Virus record (IMG/VR): IMGVR_UViG_3300023235_000146
Span: 1 to 22,819 of that record
Reading direction: 5' to 3' (one strand)
DNA: 22,819 bases
Origin: a virus
Shown here: one piece after another, positions 1 through 8,585 of the stretch
How positions within the stretch are numbered: the stretch's first letter is position 1
How the letters are laid out: each line of letters begins with the position of its first letter
Translations under genes and position numbers: made by a program
The notes under the pieces: model-generated
Seen by the model: only the letters and a program-made list of their open reading frames with translations
Database searches by the model: none
Told to the model about the DNA's origin: nothing

Positions 1-945
1 ACTCCCACCATTTTTTGGGATTGCATAGTTGTCTGCGTATGTTGTCGTACCAGCTTTTGCTACAAAGATATCATTGAATCTTTGTCCAACACCCAACTCA
101 TTGATTTCCATCAAAGAAACGCCCATGAATTCTGATAGACCAGAAGCATTGAACATTTGTTCTCTAACGCTATCAGGAGCCGCAATTGCGGCGTCACCAG
201 CAGTTGTGTTACTAGGAGTTCCAATCGAAGTGTAAACACCACCTTTAGTGTTGATTGGGTTATAAGCCATTCCGTAGATTTCTTCGATCATTTCAGGCGA
301 AAGAATCAAATCTGTGAAACCACGACCTACACGAGTTTCTGGTGTACCTCTATTCCAAGCAGAGTTGATTCTTTTAGAAAGAGTTCTAAGCTTGTTAAGG
401 TCGTCAGGAAGAAATCTTCCTTTGATACCAGTTCTGAAAACGTGTTTTGAACCGTTTGTTGTGGCATTAGCCAAAGCGCTCATGATAAGAGAAGCAGTTG
501 TCTTTTCCTCTTTGATCATTACTTCTTGCAACATTCTTGTGAATGTTTTTCCAACAACACCTAATCTAGATTGTCTTGCGTATTTCTTTTCGAAACCGTA
601 AGCACTATCAAGAGAGTAAGTCATGAACTTCAACTCTTGTTGAGGGGGAAGTACCATGTTAGTTGCCAACCCGCCCGGTTGTGTTTGCGACCAAATTCTT
701 AGGTGATCCTCTGTTTCAATATCGGAATAAAGATCCAAAGGAAGACTTGGTGAACTATCTTCATTAAAAGTTTCTGTCGTAAAAAGATTTGAAACGGTTG
801 GGGCTTTATTGATAACCTCGTTAAGAACTGGTTCAATAAATTCTGCAACAGCCAATTGAGCTTTATTAGCAAGAGCAATATCGTTACTAGCCATAGCTTT
901 AACTAGCTCTACATGATCTTTTGTGTGTTTTAGTGTAATATTCAT
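1..945 (-). CDS. Major capsid protein, partial (C-terminus off the left edge)
   Basis: An open frame of 315 codons runs from an ATG at 945 to base 1 without a stop, so the C-terminal end is missing. The protein begins MNITLKHTKDHVELVKAMAS. It contains an N-terminal helical stretch, then IEPVLNEVINKAP, a region around PPQQELKFMTYSL, and near the edge the segment SLMEINELGVGQRFNDIF. This composition and layout are those of HK97-fold phage capsid subunits, which assemble the icosahedral head. Position supports the call: it is the last gene of a portal, protease-scaffold, head-protein series, the usual order. Base composition is less AT-biased than the neighbours, with many CTT, GCT and AAC codons, as expected for a very highly expressed gene. 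No Shine-Dalgarno site is present; the leader is AAATTTAAAATA. I recognise it from overall pattern and context, not from a diagnostic motif. Confidence 0.85.
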   Translation of the reverse strand, partial: MNITLKHTKDHVELVKAMASNDIALANKAQLAVAEFIEPVLNEVINKAPTVSNLFTTETFNEDSSPSLPLDLYSDIETEDHLRIWSQTQPGGLATNMVLPPQQELKFMTYSLDSAYGFEKKYARQSRLGVVGKTFTRMLQEVMIKEEKTTASLIMSALANATTNGSKHVFRTGIKGRFLPDDLNKLRTLSKRINSAWNRGTPETRVGRGFTDLILSPEMIEEIYGMAYNPINTKGGVYTSIGTPSNTTAGDAAIAAPDSVREQMFNASGLSEFMGVSLMEINELGVGQRFNDIFVAKAGTTTYADNYAIPKNGGS

Positions 946-968
946 TATTTTAAATTTCCTTTTTTAAA

Positions 969-1565
969 TTAGATGTTCAATTTCAATAGAACCGAGTTGT
1001 CTTGTTTAGAACCGCTTTGTGGTGTTGACAAGAACTTGCCGATTACGTTTTCCATTGTTAGTCCCATTCCTGTTAGACCAACGTATGTAACAGCTTCTGG
1101 TTTACCATCGCCACCTACGATTGCGTAAGTTTCGTGAGTTGGTGTCCCAGCGTAATTACCGCTAGTAATTTCAAAGACACCTCTTGATGCAACTGGGACA
1201 GCTTCACCACTCAAGCAGATTTGATTTTCAATTCTTTTTTGCTTGTAATAAAGGTATTTTTCTCCGTTTTCGTCAGTATATGCTACTTCGAAAAGTGTGA
1301 TACCAAGAACGTCTGCTGCTCTTGCCCCACTAGCTGCGGTTGTGAACTTATTAGGAACAACAGGATACATGTCTGCACCGATATGCGCGTAATCAGTTTT
1401 TCCAAGTTGTGAAGAATCAACATACTCAACAGGATCTTTAGAGCCGTCTGATGCTGAGATAGAAACAAGAACTCCTTGATCAAGAGTCTGTGTATCAGCA
1501 GAGAACAATCCGTTAATGATGTCTTCTTCCGCTACTTGGCGATATGGTTTTAGTCTTTTACTCAT
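969..1565 (-). CDS. Probable head decoration or capsid-accessory protein
   Basis: 198 aa, starting MSKRLKPYRQVAEEDIINGL. The body is rich in small residues, glycine and beta-type segments (GVLVSISASDGS, YAIVGGDGKPEAVTYVGLTG) and has no membrane segment or catalytic motif. It sits directly upstream of the capsid gene with a 23-bp gap and uses the same balanced codons, which suggests similarly high expression. Small beta-rich proteins at this place in phage head operons are often decoration or cement proteins, or head-vertex proteins. That function is inference from position and composition only. The upstream region is A/T-rich (TTTATAAAAAATC before ATG) with no Shine-Dalgarno site; the TATAAAA stretch could act as a promoter element. 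Confidence 0.5.
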   Translation of the reverse strand: MSKRLKPYRQVAEEDIINGLFSADTQTLDQGVLVSISASDGSKDPVEYVDSSQLGKTDYAHIGADMYPVVPNKFTTAASGARAADVLGITLFEVAYTDENGEKYLYYKQKRIENQICLSGEAVPVASRGVFEITSGNYAGTPTHETYAIVGGDGKPEAVTYVGLTGMGLTMENVIGKFLSTPQSGSKQDNSVLLKLNI

Positions 1566-1597
1566 GATTTTTTATAAATTTAATTTTTTGTGTTTTT

Positions 1598-2293
1598 TTA
1601 TTTTACGTTTACGTTTTCTGATTTAAGATTTGATACGATCTTATCAACAAGATCGCCTTCTTCTTCAACCCTTTGTGAATTTGGAAGGTCTGTTCCTTCT
1701 TCGCTTGCTTTAGAAAGAATTTCTTCAAAAGTAAGGCCAGAAACTTTTTCAGCAGCAGCTTTAATTTTTTCTGTTTCAGCTTCGACTAATTTCTTAGCTT
1801 CTACTTTAATAGCTTCGATTCTTTCTTCTTTAGCGTTTTCAATTGCTTCTTTATCAAAAGATGCAAAAATAACTTCTAAAGTGTCTTTTTTATAGTTTTC
1901 GAAATCTTCGTCAGATTCGCCGATTTGTTTGATTTGATTCAAAACTTGTTTTTTAGCGGCAGTCGATAATTCGTATTTTTCAAGAATTTCGTCCATTCTT
2001 GATGTAACCAAAGCTTCTTGATTAGCTTGAGCTTTTTCTGTTTTAAGAGAATCAATTGTTTCTTTAAGAGAATCTACTGTGTCTGAAAGTTTTTGTCTTT
2101 CAGCTTTTTCATTTTCTCTTGCAGATTTTTCAGCTTCGATTTTTTCTACCCACTCTTGATTTTTTTCTTTAAGAGTTGATTCGACAACTTTAATTAAATT
2201 CGCTTTTGTTTCTTCAGCTTTATCAGTCTTGAAGGCATCTTTGAATTTATCAAGTTCAGACGACAATAGTTTGATTTGTGTTTCGAGTTCCAT
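1598..2293 (-). CDS. Possible nested scaffold protein from an internal start
   Basis: In frame inside the protease-scaffold gene, an ATG at 2293 (residue 315) lies just where the asparagine/lysine linker ends and the coiled-coil scaffold domain begins (MELETQIKLLSSELDKF). It would give a free 231-aa scaffold. The bases just before it (AATAAATCTAAAAAT) are as A-rich as the leaders of the real starts in this window. Nested scaffolds made from the 3' part of a protease gene are well known, for example lambda Nu3 inside gene C. Internal initiation here is inferred and could be wrong; the full fusion may simply be cleaved. Confidence 0.4.
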   Translation of the reverse strand: MELETQIKLLSSELDKFKDAFKTDKAEETKANLIKVVESTLKEKNQEWVEKIEAEKSARENEKAERQKLSDTVDSLKETIDSLKTEKAQANQEALVTSRMDEILEKYELSTAAKKQVLNQIKQIGESDEDFENYKKDTLEVIFASFDKEAIENAKEERIEAIKVEAKKLVEAETEKIKAAAEKVSGLTFEEILSKASEEGTDLPNSQRVEEEGDLVDKIVSNLKSENVNVK

Positions 2294-3235
2294 ATTTTTA
2301 GATTTATTGTTATTTACAGTGTTTTTATTATTATGTGAAATATTTTTTTCTGGTTTATCAAAAAATTGTAATAATTCTTTATTTTCTTCTTTACAAGAGT
2401 CGCTTTTAGCTGTATTAAATATACTTTCTATTTCTTCTCCATCTATGCTTAGTAATGTTTTTTTATCTACTAATTCTATCAAATCTTCTTCGCCAATATT
2501 TACAGATACGCCTTTAACATTAGCCGCTGGGTTAGTAGTAAAACCAATCCCAACTGGTAAAGCTGGCCCCAAAATAATTCTCCCCACTGGAGTTCCGTCT
2601 CTAAGTTTTCCAGATCCCCCAAATTTCTTCAAATATTTTTTATATTTTAATATGTCTTTTGGTTCCGTGTATATTTCGCATTCTTCTATGTTTTTGCTGC
2701 CAACTGCGATTGCATAATATTTAAAAATAATTTCCCAACTTGCTGATATAGCTTGGTACATTGAATCTTCTGGATCAGAAGACCTTTTAATTAAATCAAT
2801 AAAATTTGGGTTTCCAAGTTTATATAATACAGCAGACGCGCTTAAATAAAAAGGGTCTTTTCTTTTTTTAATATCTTTTGGCTTTAAGATATCATATGTT
2901 TCCATTTCATTAAAAGAAACATCAATCATATGACCAACAACTTTTTGTGGCTTGTGTTCTATATTTGTTGGTTTGTGTTTAAAGTAATCGATTACTTCTG
3001 TTGCAATTGGGCTAATTAAAGCCTCGCCATTTTCATTAATTTGATTAACAACAGTAATTGGGAAGGCCACAGACAACAAATCGACATTTTTAGAAAAGTC
3101 TATTTCATTGCCGACAATTTTTTGTATGTTATCTAAGTTTGCACAAGAAAAATCACACAATTCTTCTTTCGAATGAATGTCTTCAATTTTTGTGATATTA
3201 CTTTTAAATACCGCTCTTTGAATTTCATCAAACAT
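1598..3235 (-). CDS. Prohead maturation protease fused to scaffold
   Basis: 545 aa in two parts. Residues about 1-260 look like a phage prohead core serine protease of the T4 gp21 type: VVGHMIDVSF (His102), FYLSASAVLYK (Ser132/134), and a conserved-looking stretch YQAISASWEI, then FGGSGK and VGIGFTTNPAANVKGV. His102 with Ser132/134 or Ser164 are the likely catalytic residues; I cannot fix which serine. Residues about 275-312 form a low-complexity linker rich in N and K. Residues 315-545 are highly charged, helical and coiled-coil-like (many E, K, A), as in scaffold cores such as T4 gp22. The protease would cut scaffold and capsid during head maturation. The gene overlaps the stop of the upstream 144-aa gene (TAATG). 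A Met at residue 315 may start a separate scaffold. Confidence 0.85.
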   Translation of the reverse strand: MFDEIQRAVFKSNITKIEDIHSKEELCDFSCANLDNIQKIVGNEIDFSKNVDLLSVAFPITVVNQINENGEALISPIATEVIDYFKHKPTNIEHKPQKVVGHMIDVSFNEMETYDILKPKDIKKRKDPFYLSASAVLYKLGNPNFIDLIKRSSDPEDSMYQAISASWEIIFKYYAIAVGSKNIEECEIYTEPKDILKYKKYLKKFGGSGKLRDGTPVGRIILGPALPVGIGFTTNPAANVKGVSVNIGEEDLIELVDKKTLLSIDGEEIESIFNTAKSDSCKEENKELLQFFDKPEKNISHNNKNTVNNNKSKNMELETQIKLLSSELDKFKDAFKTDKAEETKANLIKVVESTLKEKNQEWVEKIEAEKSARENEKAERQKLSDTVDSLKETIDSLKTEKAQANQEALVTSRMDEILEKYELSTAAKKQVLNQIKQIGESDEDFENYKKDTLEVIFASFDKEAIENAKEERIEAIKVEAKKLVEAETEKIKAAAEKVSGLTFEEILSKASEEGTDLPNSQRVEEEGDLVDKIVSNLKSENVNVK

Positions 3236-3669
3236 TAACCAACAATGATTTCGCCAGTTTTCTTGTTTGCCACAGAAATCATTGGCTTATAAACTTCGTA
3301 TTCCCCTTCTAAACCAAGAGCTTTAATAGCTTTCGATAATTGTTCGTTACTTTTTACGTTCGGCAGATGTCCTTTCATGTGATTTTGGAGGATTTTCATG
3401 AAGTAGCCCATTTCTTCTCTAACTGCGTCAAATTTATAATTCATATGATCGTAAACATAGGAAATACTTCTATCCATTTCTTCGTAAGTTGGAGTAGAAG
3501 CCATAACTTCTTCTTCTGTCATGTCAGACGCTTTGTTTTCTTTCCAATAGGAAATGTCATATTCTACAGAAGCTTTGTTTAATGTTGGCTCGCAACCGAA
3601 TTTTTCTTTGACCCCATCGGCATATTTTTGAGCCATTTTTTCTGTTAAAAAGTCTGATTTAATTTTCAT
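3235..3669 (-). CDS. Unknown head-operon protein, 144 aa
   Basis: I do not recognise this protein. It is 144 aa, soluble and mostly helical, beginning MKIKSDFLTEKMAQKYADGV and ending KKTGEIIVG. It has no cysteine cluster, nucleotide motif or membrane segment. The middle holds YEEMDRSISYVYDHMNYKFD followed by a helical segment with several Met and His residues. It lies between portal and protease-scaffold in the same orientation. Its TAA overlaps the ATG of the protease gene, so the two are probably translationally coupled. A role in head assembly, such as a core or chaperone protein, is plausible from position alone. The leader is ATGTAAAACATATAGAT, A-rich and without a Shine-Dalgarno site. 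Confidence 0.75.
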   Translation of the reverse strand: MKIKSDFLTEKMAQKYADGVKEKFGCEPTLNKASVEYDISYWKENKASDMTEEEVMASTPTYEEMDRSISYVYDHMNYKFDAVREEMGYFMKILQNHMKGHLPNVKSNEQLSKAIKALGLEGEYEVYKPMISVANKKTGEIIVG

Positions 3670-3686
3670 ATCTATATGTTTTACAT

Positions 3687-5705
3687 TTATTTATCTTTAT
3701 TGTGAAATTTTTTGCTGTGATATATAATAGCGGAATTGAATATATTTTCATTGTATTTTTCGGCGATATTATATATTTCTGGATTGGTATCAAAAGATGT
3801 TAACAAATTAATGTCTTTAGAAACTTTCTCTATATTTTTGTGCCAATCTTTGTTTTCACTAGAAGCGACAACAGATTCAACCATATGATCTATAAACTTT
3901 TGATCTTTTTTTGTAATTCTTTTTTTTGCTTGATTTTGTTTGTATTTTTCTTTTCCGTATTTTTCTAATTCAGAAATTGCAAAAACAACATCAGCAATGT
4001 CTTTTTTATAAAGAACTTCTTTTTTACTCGCAGAAGATTTTTGTGCTAATTCAGAAGGTCGGCCAGAAGATGAAATAGGTGGTTTTTTAGCACCGCCAGC
4101 CCCCCCATTTTCTTCTTTCCCCACTGGAGTTCCACCAACAATAGGATTATATAGTCCTTCTTCTCTTTGTTGTAAAAATTCTTTTTGTGATTCTTCTAAT
4201 TTTTCTTTTGTAGGATAAACCCCTGTTTTTAAGAATTCAATTCCAGTCTCTGGTGTTAATATCCCCAACTCCATTAACCTTTGTGCGACTCTATTGACAA
4301 CATTTTCATCTTTTAGGTTCATTTCTTGAAATTCCGCTGTAGGAGACTTTTGAAATCCAGCTTGTTCACAGATATCATCAATTTCTTGTTGAATAAAAGT
4401 TTTAAAATTAGCTCTTGGTTCTTTGATTCTTTCTAAGAATATCTTTGTTTTAATCATTTGATTAGCGAATTTACCCTCACTAGAAGAACCAGTTCCAAGA
4501 ATAATGTTTTGCAAGCCCTCTTTAATGTCTTCGTTTACGATCTCGTACTTCTCTTTCCCAAGGACTTTCTTTAAATCTGGAATAACGAAATCAGCTTTAG
4601 TTGTATAATCAGAAACCAAAACACGGCCAACGCTTTGATTCAAGAAAAGGCTTTGCATAGCTTTGATGTGTTTAGGATTAACACCGCCTTTTTCTGGTTC
4701 ATTACCCATTGTGATAAGCAAAACAATTTGTTCTACTGTTCGGCATATTGCTTGGTCTATTTTTTTAAGCTCTAATTTCCAGTTTATATCATCCAATACT
4801 GGGTAAACAAAAGGGACTCCAAATGGCTCATAGTCTTGTTTCTTATAAAAAGAATACCTTATCTTTTCTGGGTCCAATTCAATATAAAGGCCATCATCCA
4901 ACCAAGTTCCTTCTTTGATTTGCCTTTGCGTTTCTTTTGGAAGTGCATCGAAAATTTGTTGATCCCTGTCTGTTTTTGGATCTCTAAGTCTTTCTAACTC
5001 GTATTGAGACAAAGCTTTTTGGTAATTACCATTATGGAAAGAAGACGAGTGATACAAAGAAATTTCATAAGGGTTTAATAACAAATACCTTATTGGAATA
5101 TTTAAACTTTTTACATTGTAAATTTTTGAAATCTGTGCGATTTCTTCTAAAGAAAATTTTGCGTTTATTCTATAAAGAAAAACATTGCCAGAACGGTAAA
5201 ATTCTCTGAAAAATTGGTCTTTTAAGCTTTCTATGTTTATTCTTTTTAGCCAAGATTTAACAAATTCGCGACTCTGTTTTGTTCCACCCTCTAGGTACAT
5301 TTCTGAATTCGCAAATTCAGACATAATATCGATTGTGTTTCTTACAATAGAAATATTGGCATAAGCTTTTTGTGTAAGCTCAATAGCCTTTCTCATTGTT
5401 ATACCATGTTTTGTGGTACTGAAAGGCATATTTAATTGGTCTATATTATGATATCTAGCATCTTTGCTATCAACAAAAACCTGATTAAATCTTGAACCAG
5501 TTGTTCCAGTAGAGTTGTTTCTTCTTGCTTTTGAGAGATTAGAATTAAATAAATTCGGCGAATCATCACCCATTGGCTCCCAATCTTCGCCGAAAGACAC
5601 GGAATGAGAAACTTTAGGTGTATTTGAAGGGGTTTCTTTACCCAATCTCTTGTTCCAGTAATCTAAATTCTTTTTTTTATAAGGTCTTTTTGTCTTTTCA
5701 GGCAT
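3687..5705 (-). CDS. Portal protein
   Basis: 672 aa. After a basic, disordered N-terminus (MPEKTKRPYKKKNLDYWNKR) come typical portal-core segments: helices around IELTQKAYANISIVRNTI, the wing or stem region with VPFVYPVLDDINWKLELKKI and ICRTVEQIVLLITMGNE, and the later segment LQNIILGTGSSSEGKFANQM. The C-terminal region (about 560-672) is charged and low-complexity, with a glycine-rich patch (GGTPVGKEENGGAGGAKKPP). The portal forms the dodecameric ring at one head vertex through which DNA is pumped and to which the tail joins. It is longer than T4 gp20, mainly from the two tails. It lies 36 bp downstream of terminase and has a GTGTAAA motif 7 bp before its ATG and no Shine-Dalgarno site. Confidence 0.88.
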   Translation of the reverse strand: MPEKTKRPYKKKNLDYWNKRLGKETPSNTPKVSHSVSFGEDWEPMGDDSPNLFNSNLSKARRNNSTGTTGSRFNQVFVDSKDARYHNIDQLNMPFSTTKHGITMRKAIELTQKAYANISIVRNTIDIMSEFANSEMYLEGGTKQSREFVKSWLKRINIESLKDQFFREFYRSGNVFLYRINAKFSLEEIAQISKIYNVKSLNIPIRYLLLNPYEISLYHSSSFHNGNYQKALSQYELERLRDPKTDRDQQIFDALPKETQRQIKEGTWLDDGLYIELDPEKIRYSFYKKQDYEPFGVPFVYPVLDDINWKLELKKIDQAICRTVEQIVLLITMGNEPEKGGVNPKHIKAMQSLFLNQSVGRVLVSDYTTKADFVIPDLKKVLGKEKYEIVNEDIKEGLQNIILGTGSSSEGKFANQMIKTKIFLERIKEPRANFKTFIQQEIDDICEQAGFQKSPTAEFQEMNLKDENVVNRVAQRLMELGILTPETGIEFLKTGVYPTKEKLEESQKEFLQQREEGLYNPIVGGTPVGKEENGGAGGAKKPPISSSGRPSELAQKSSASKKEVLYKKDIADVVFAISELEKYGKEKYKQNQAKKRITKKDQKFIDHMVESVVASSENKDWHKNIEKVSKDINLLTSFDTNPEIYNIAEKYNENIFNSAIIYHSKKFHNKDK

Positions 5706-5712
5706 AAATATT

Positions 5713-5719
5713 TTTACAC
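5713..5719 (-). promoter_or_regulatory. GTGTAAA element upstream of portal
   Basis: On the minus strand the sequence reads TTGTGTAAAAATATTT and then ATG of the portal gene, with 7 bases between the element and the start. The same GTGTAAA core is found before four other genes in this window. It resembles the T4 late promoter TATAAATA in its TnTAAA core. Function is inferred from recurrence. Confidence 0.45.
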
Positions 5720-5741
5720 AATTTTACTTTGAAAGTAGAAA

Positions 5742-7667
5742 TTAAAACATAACTGGAGTAAAACCACCGTATTCTTCTTCGTCTGACATATTATTCATCT
5801 CATAATATAATTGTACAAACCAATTCCCAAGCACCAAAGCAGAGTAGGAGTCTTTACGGGTTTTATACTTACCTTTGTCTCTTTTCAAACTATCAGGTAA
5901 GTCAAAGCTTCTATTTCCAAGCGCAGAAACTTTTTGTATAATTAAAGCTGTCTCGTTTATGGTTAAGTCTATATTGTCGCTTTGCTTTTCGAGGAAATCA
6001 ATCACTTTACTTTGTTCTTCAATTTTGTCGTTGTATTTTAATTCTGTGTCAAATTTTATGTTTTTTAGATCTATTTTTTTCAGATCTTTCATATTTGTTT
6101 CCAGATTGTGTCTAGAAGCAAATAGTATTTTTTGTTTTTCAAAGCTTTTGCATAACATTTCATTTGATTGTCTTATCCAATTTGAAGAAGGAGTTCTTAA
6201 AAACACATAATCTTTATAGTCTGGCTTGTAGAATCTTTTTAATTTTTGCAGCTCTTTTTTTCTCTCTCTTTTGCCTTCGTCAGAATTGTCACTCTCTGTT
6301 TTGACAGAAGGAAATATTCCAAGATTAATATTTTGGTCTTTAAATAAAGCGCTTTCATTGCAAGCTTTTATAAATTGATCCCCGCCGTTATAGTCGCCTA
6401 TAATCCCGACAACATTAAAATTTTTCAATAAATACAAGAAGTAATTCATATGGGACTCTAATTGTTGGCCTCTCAAAGCATAGCTATGGACAACTATCCC
6501 CGCTTTTTTTTCTTCTACAAGTTTTATAACATGAATAGCAAAATCATCTGACGTATCATTACCAGCCCAAGATGGGTCAAAAGCAATAATGTATTTTTCT
6601 CCACCCTCCCCTTTTAATTCTACCATTGGATATTCACCTATGTTTAACGCACACTCTTTTATTGTTTTTAAATTAAAGAATCCAGAACTATCGTCTGTAA
6701 ATTCAGCGCCGAACTCCCTTTTAAATTGGGCTTCTGTCATTGTTGCGCGGGATTGATTCAAAAGATTTTGGTCATGCAAACCTTTTGGTAAAGCATCATG
6801 GGCAACTTGAAAAACTGCTCTTGTTGCGGTATCATCGATTTCTTTGTCTGGATTCGCTTCTTTGGCTTTTTTTAATGCTTCATTAGGATCTTCAATAAAA
6901 TTTATGTATGTAGAATAAAGTCTATAAAAGAAATCAAAAGTATAACCCGCAGATGATAAACTCACTAATTTGTTGTTTTGGAAATCAGTTCTTTCTTCTT
7001 CGGTAAGTTGGCCCTGTTCTATCAACTTATCTTCTATTTTTGTGATTCTTTCTCTTTCTCTAGGATCGGCTACAACCCCTAAGAAGGGAACTATAACTTC
7101 ATTGTAAATCTTTTCTGGCATCAACAACATTTCGTCACAGATAATAACATTAAAACGAAAACCACGGAGCTTGCCCCCGTCTCCCAACGGCAAAGAAAGA
7201 ATTTTGCTTCTTCCTATTTCCATTATCCACTGGTCGCTTCCTTTGCTAACTTTTGTTACGCATTTTTTGAATGGGCCAGCTTTTTTATTGTTCATGATAT
7301 CCTCTAATTTTGTGAACATCATTTTTGATTGACGAAATGAGGGCGCGAGAATACCAACAGTAACACCTTGATTCATCAAAGCATAAAGACCAGCATAAAT
7401 AGATGACAAGTAAGTTTTACTTCCACCTCGCGAAATAACACCAATAGTATAATCAGTATTAAACATCGTTTTAATCATTATTTCTTGTATAGGATACAAA
7501 TCAACATCCATTATCATCTTTGTTGTCCATCTTATGTTATGATACATGAATTTATACAAGAGAACTTTGGCTTTATGTTCTTCTATATAGCCATCGATAG
7601 ATTCTATTTCATCATTTATATTATGAAATCTTGGGTTTCTTCTTTTCTGTTCTCCTACTACTAACAT
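5742..7667 (-). CDS. Terminase large subunit (DNA-packaging ATPase/nuclease)
   Basis: 641 aa with both expected domains. The ATPase has a variant Walker A SRGGSKT (about 79-85), Walker B VIICDE (174-179) and a coupling motif VSLSSAG (235-241). The RNase H-like nuclease has IAFDPSW (Asp364), GDYNGGD (Asp425) and a later acidic residue that I place only roughly in SLKRDKGKYKTRKDSYSALV. It cuts concatemeric DNA and pumps it into the prohead through the portal. Length is in the range of T4 gp17 (610 aa). The start overlaps the end of the upstream XPF-type nuclease gene by 7 bp, so the two are coupled. All key residues look intact. Confidence 0.95.
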   Translation of the reverse strand: MLVVGEQKRRNPRFHNINDEIESIDGYIEEHKAKVLLYKFMYHNIRWTTKMIMDVDLYPIQEIMIKTMFNTDYTIGVISRGGSKTYLSSIYAGLYALMNQGVTVGILAPSFRQSKMMFTKLEDIMNNKKAGPFKKCVTKVSKGSDQWIMEIGRSKILSLPLGDGGKLRGFRFNVIICDEMLLMPEKIYNEVIVPFLGVVADPRERERITKIEDKLIEQGQLTEEERTDFQNNKLVSLSSAGYTFDFFYRLYSTYINFIEDPNEALKKAKEANPDKEIDDTATRAVFQVAHDALPKGLHDQNLLNQSRATMTEAQFKREFGAEFTDDSSGFFNLKTIKECALNIGEYPMVELKGEGGEKYIIAFDPSWAGNDTSDDFAIHVIKLVEEKKAGIVVHSYALRGQQLESHMNYFLYLLKNFNVVGIIGDYNGGDQFIKACNESALFKDQNINLGIFPSVKTESDNSDEGKRERKKELQKLKRFYKPDYKDYVFLRTPSSNWIRQSNEMLCKSFEKQKILFASRHNLETNMKDLKKIDLKNIKFDTELKYNDKIEEQSKVIDFLEKQSDNIDLTINETALIIQKVSALGNRSFDLPDSLKRDKGKYKTRKDSYSALVLGNWFVQLYYEMNNMSDEEEYGGFTPVMF

Positions 7668-8584
7668 TTTGATATAAAGTATTGCAAATCTACTTTTTTT
7701 AAATCTTCGGCAAAATCCAATAACCTTGGTATTAAAAATTTAGATTCTTCTCTACCGCCAGAAAAAACAAATTGGATATTCTCTCTATATTCATCAGTTA
7801 AAGCTCTTATTTTTGCATACACAGCTTTTAAATTAATAGGGAAATTGTTTACTTCGTTATAATTAATCAGATCATCAAGCTCGCACTCAACAACTATAAA
7901 CATATAGCCTTCGTTTTTTACGCATCTGTTTATTTCTTTTTTGAATCTTGGTAAATTTTTGCCAAGAGTTTGAAGCAAATCCGCAAGATTTTTTCTTTCA
8001 ACAGAATATTTGCTATCCAAGAAGGAGTAATCCCCATAATCAAGTTTTTCTGAGAAAGATTTTTCAAATTCCAAAACTAATTGTTCTCTAGTGTCTATTT
8101 GTATTACTTCGTTTATTTCTTTTGTGAAAAAATTTTTTGGTAATTTTTTGTCGTAAAATATATTAAAACCAGCTTCTTCTGCGATTCTCATATAAGAACC
8201 AAAGCTTTCTTGGTAAACGCTTAATTGCGGCAACCTTTCTGAAAATTGCAAATCAAGAAAATTAGGCGCGATATCTGATTCCCGATATTCCCTTTCTTTT
8301 TTTAAGACACTGAATAGATATTCTTTTGCTGTTTTATCGTTTTGTTTTTCTAGCCAAGCAAATAGTTGATCTCTACTATCAAAATCTTTTGCAAAATAAG
8401 ATTCTAATTTTTTAAATGGCATTGGCTCCCTAGTTAAAAGATTGTATTTGGGATAATGTTTTGTATAATAACCAGCCATTATCATATCATGTTCTTTTAA
8501 GTGCATATGAAGATCCTTTCTGGAATCAAACTTTTTTCTACATTCTTTGCAGATATTTTCCTGCACTTCTTTTGGAACTAACAT
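7661..8584 (-). CDS. C2H2 zinc finger protein with XPF/ERCC4-type nuclease domain
   Basis: 307 aa. The N-terminus carries one classical C2H2 zinc finger: C12-x2-C15-x12-H28-x3-H32 (CKECRKKF ... HMHLKEH). The C-terminal half (about 155-300) matches the XPF/ERCC4/Mus81 nuclease pattern: IQIDTREQ (Asp164, Arg166), LDYGDYSF, then SVERKNLADLL with the signature ERK at 196-198. XPF-family nucleases cut branched or flap DNA near single/double-strand junctions using divalent metal. The family usually needs a helix-hairpin-helix domain or partner; none is evident here, and the zinc finger may supply DNA binding instead. It is coupled to the large terminase, suggesting trimming of branched concatemers before packaging or a part in late recombination. 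That role is inference; the fold call is from visible motifs. Confidence 0.8.
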   Translation of the reverse strand: MLVPKEVQENICKECRKKFDSRKDLHMHLKEHDMIMAGYYTKHYPKYNLLTREPMPFKKLESYFAKDFDSRDQLFAWLEKQNDKTAKEYLFSVLKKEREYRESDIAPNFLDLQFSERLPQLSVYQESFGSYMRIAEEAGFNIFYDKKLPKNFFTKEINEVIQIDTREQLVLEFEKSFSEKLDYGDYSFLDSKYSVERKNLADLLQTLGKNLPRFKKEINRCVKNEGYMFIVVECELDDLINYNEVNNFPINLKAVYAKIRALTDEYRENIQFVFSGGREESKFLIPRLLDFAEDLKKVDLQYFISKC

Positions 8585-8585
8585 T

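Noticed and set aside
229-236. GTGTAAAC inside the capsid gene on the plus strand
   Set aside because: It is within coding sequence with no gene start nearby, so it is taken as a chance match to the promoter element.
1221-1412. Plus-strand ORF of 63 codons
   Set aside because: It is a cysteine-rich shadow of the 198-aa head gene on the other strand, with no leader or conserved look.
2229-2717. Plus-strand ORF of 162 codons with many Ser and Leu
   Set aside because: It lies opposite the protease-scaffold gene; its serine/leucine bias is what antisense reading of Lys/Glu-rich coding DNA gives.
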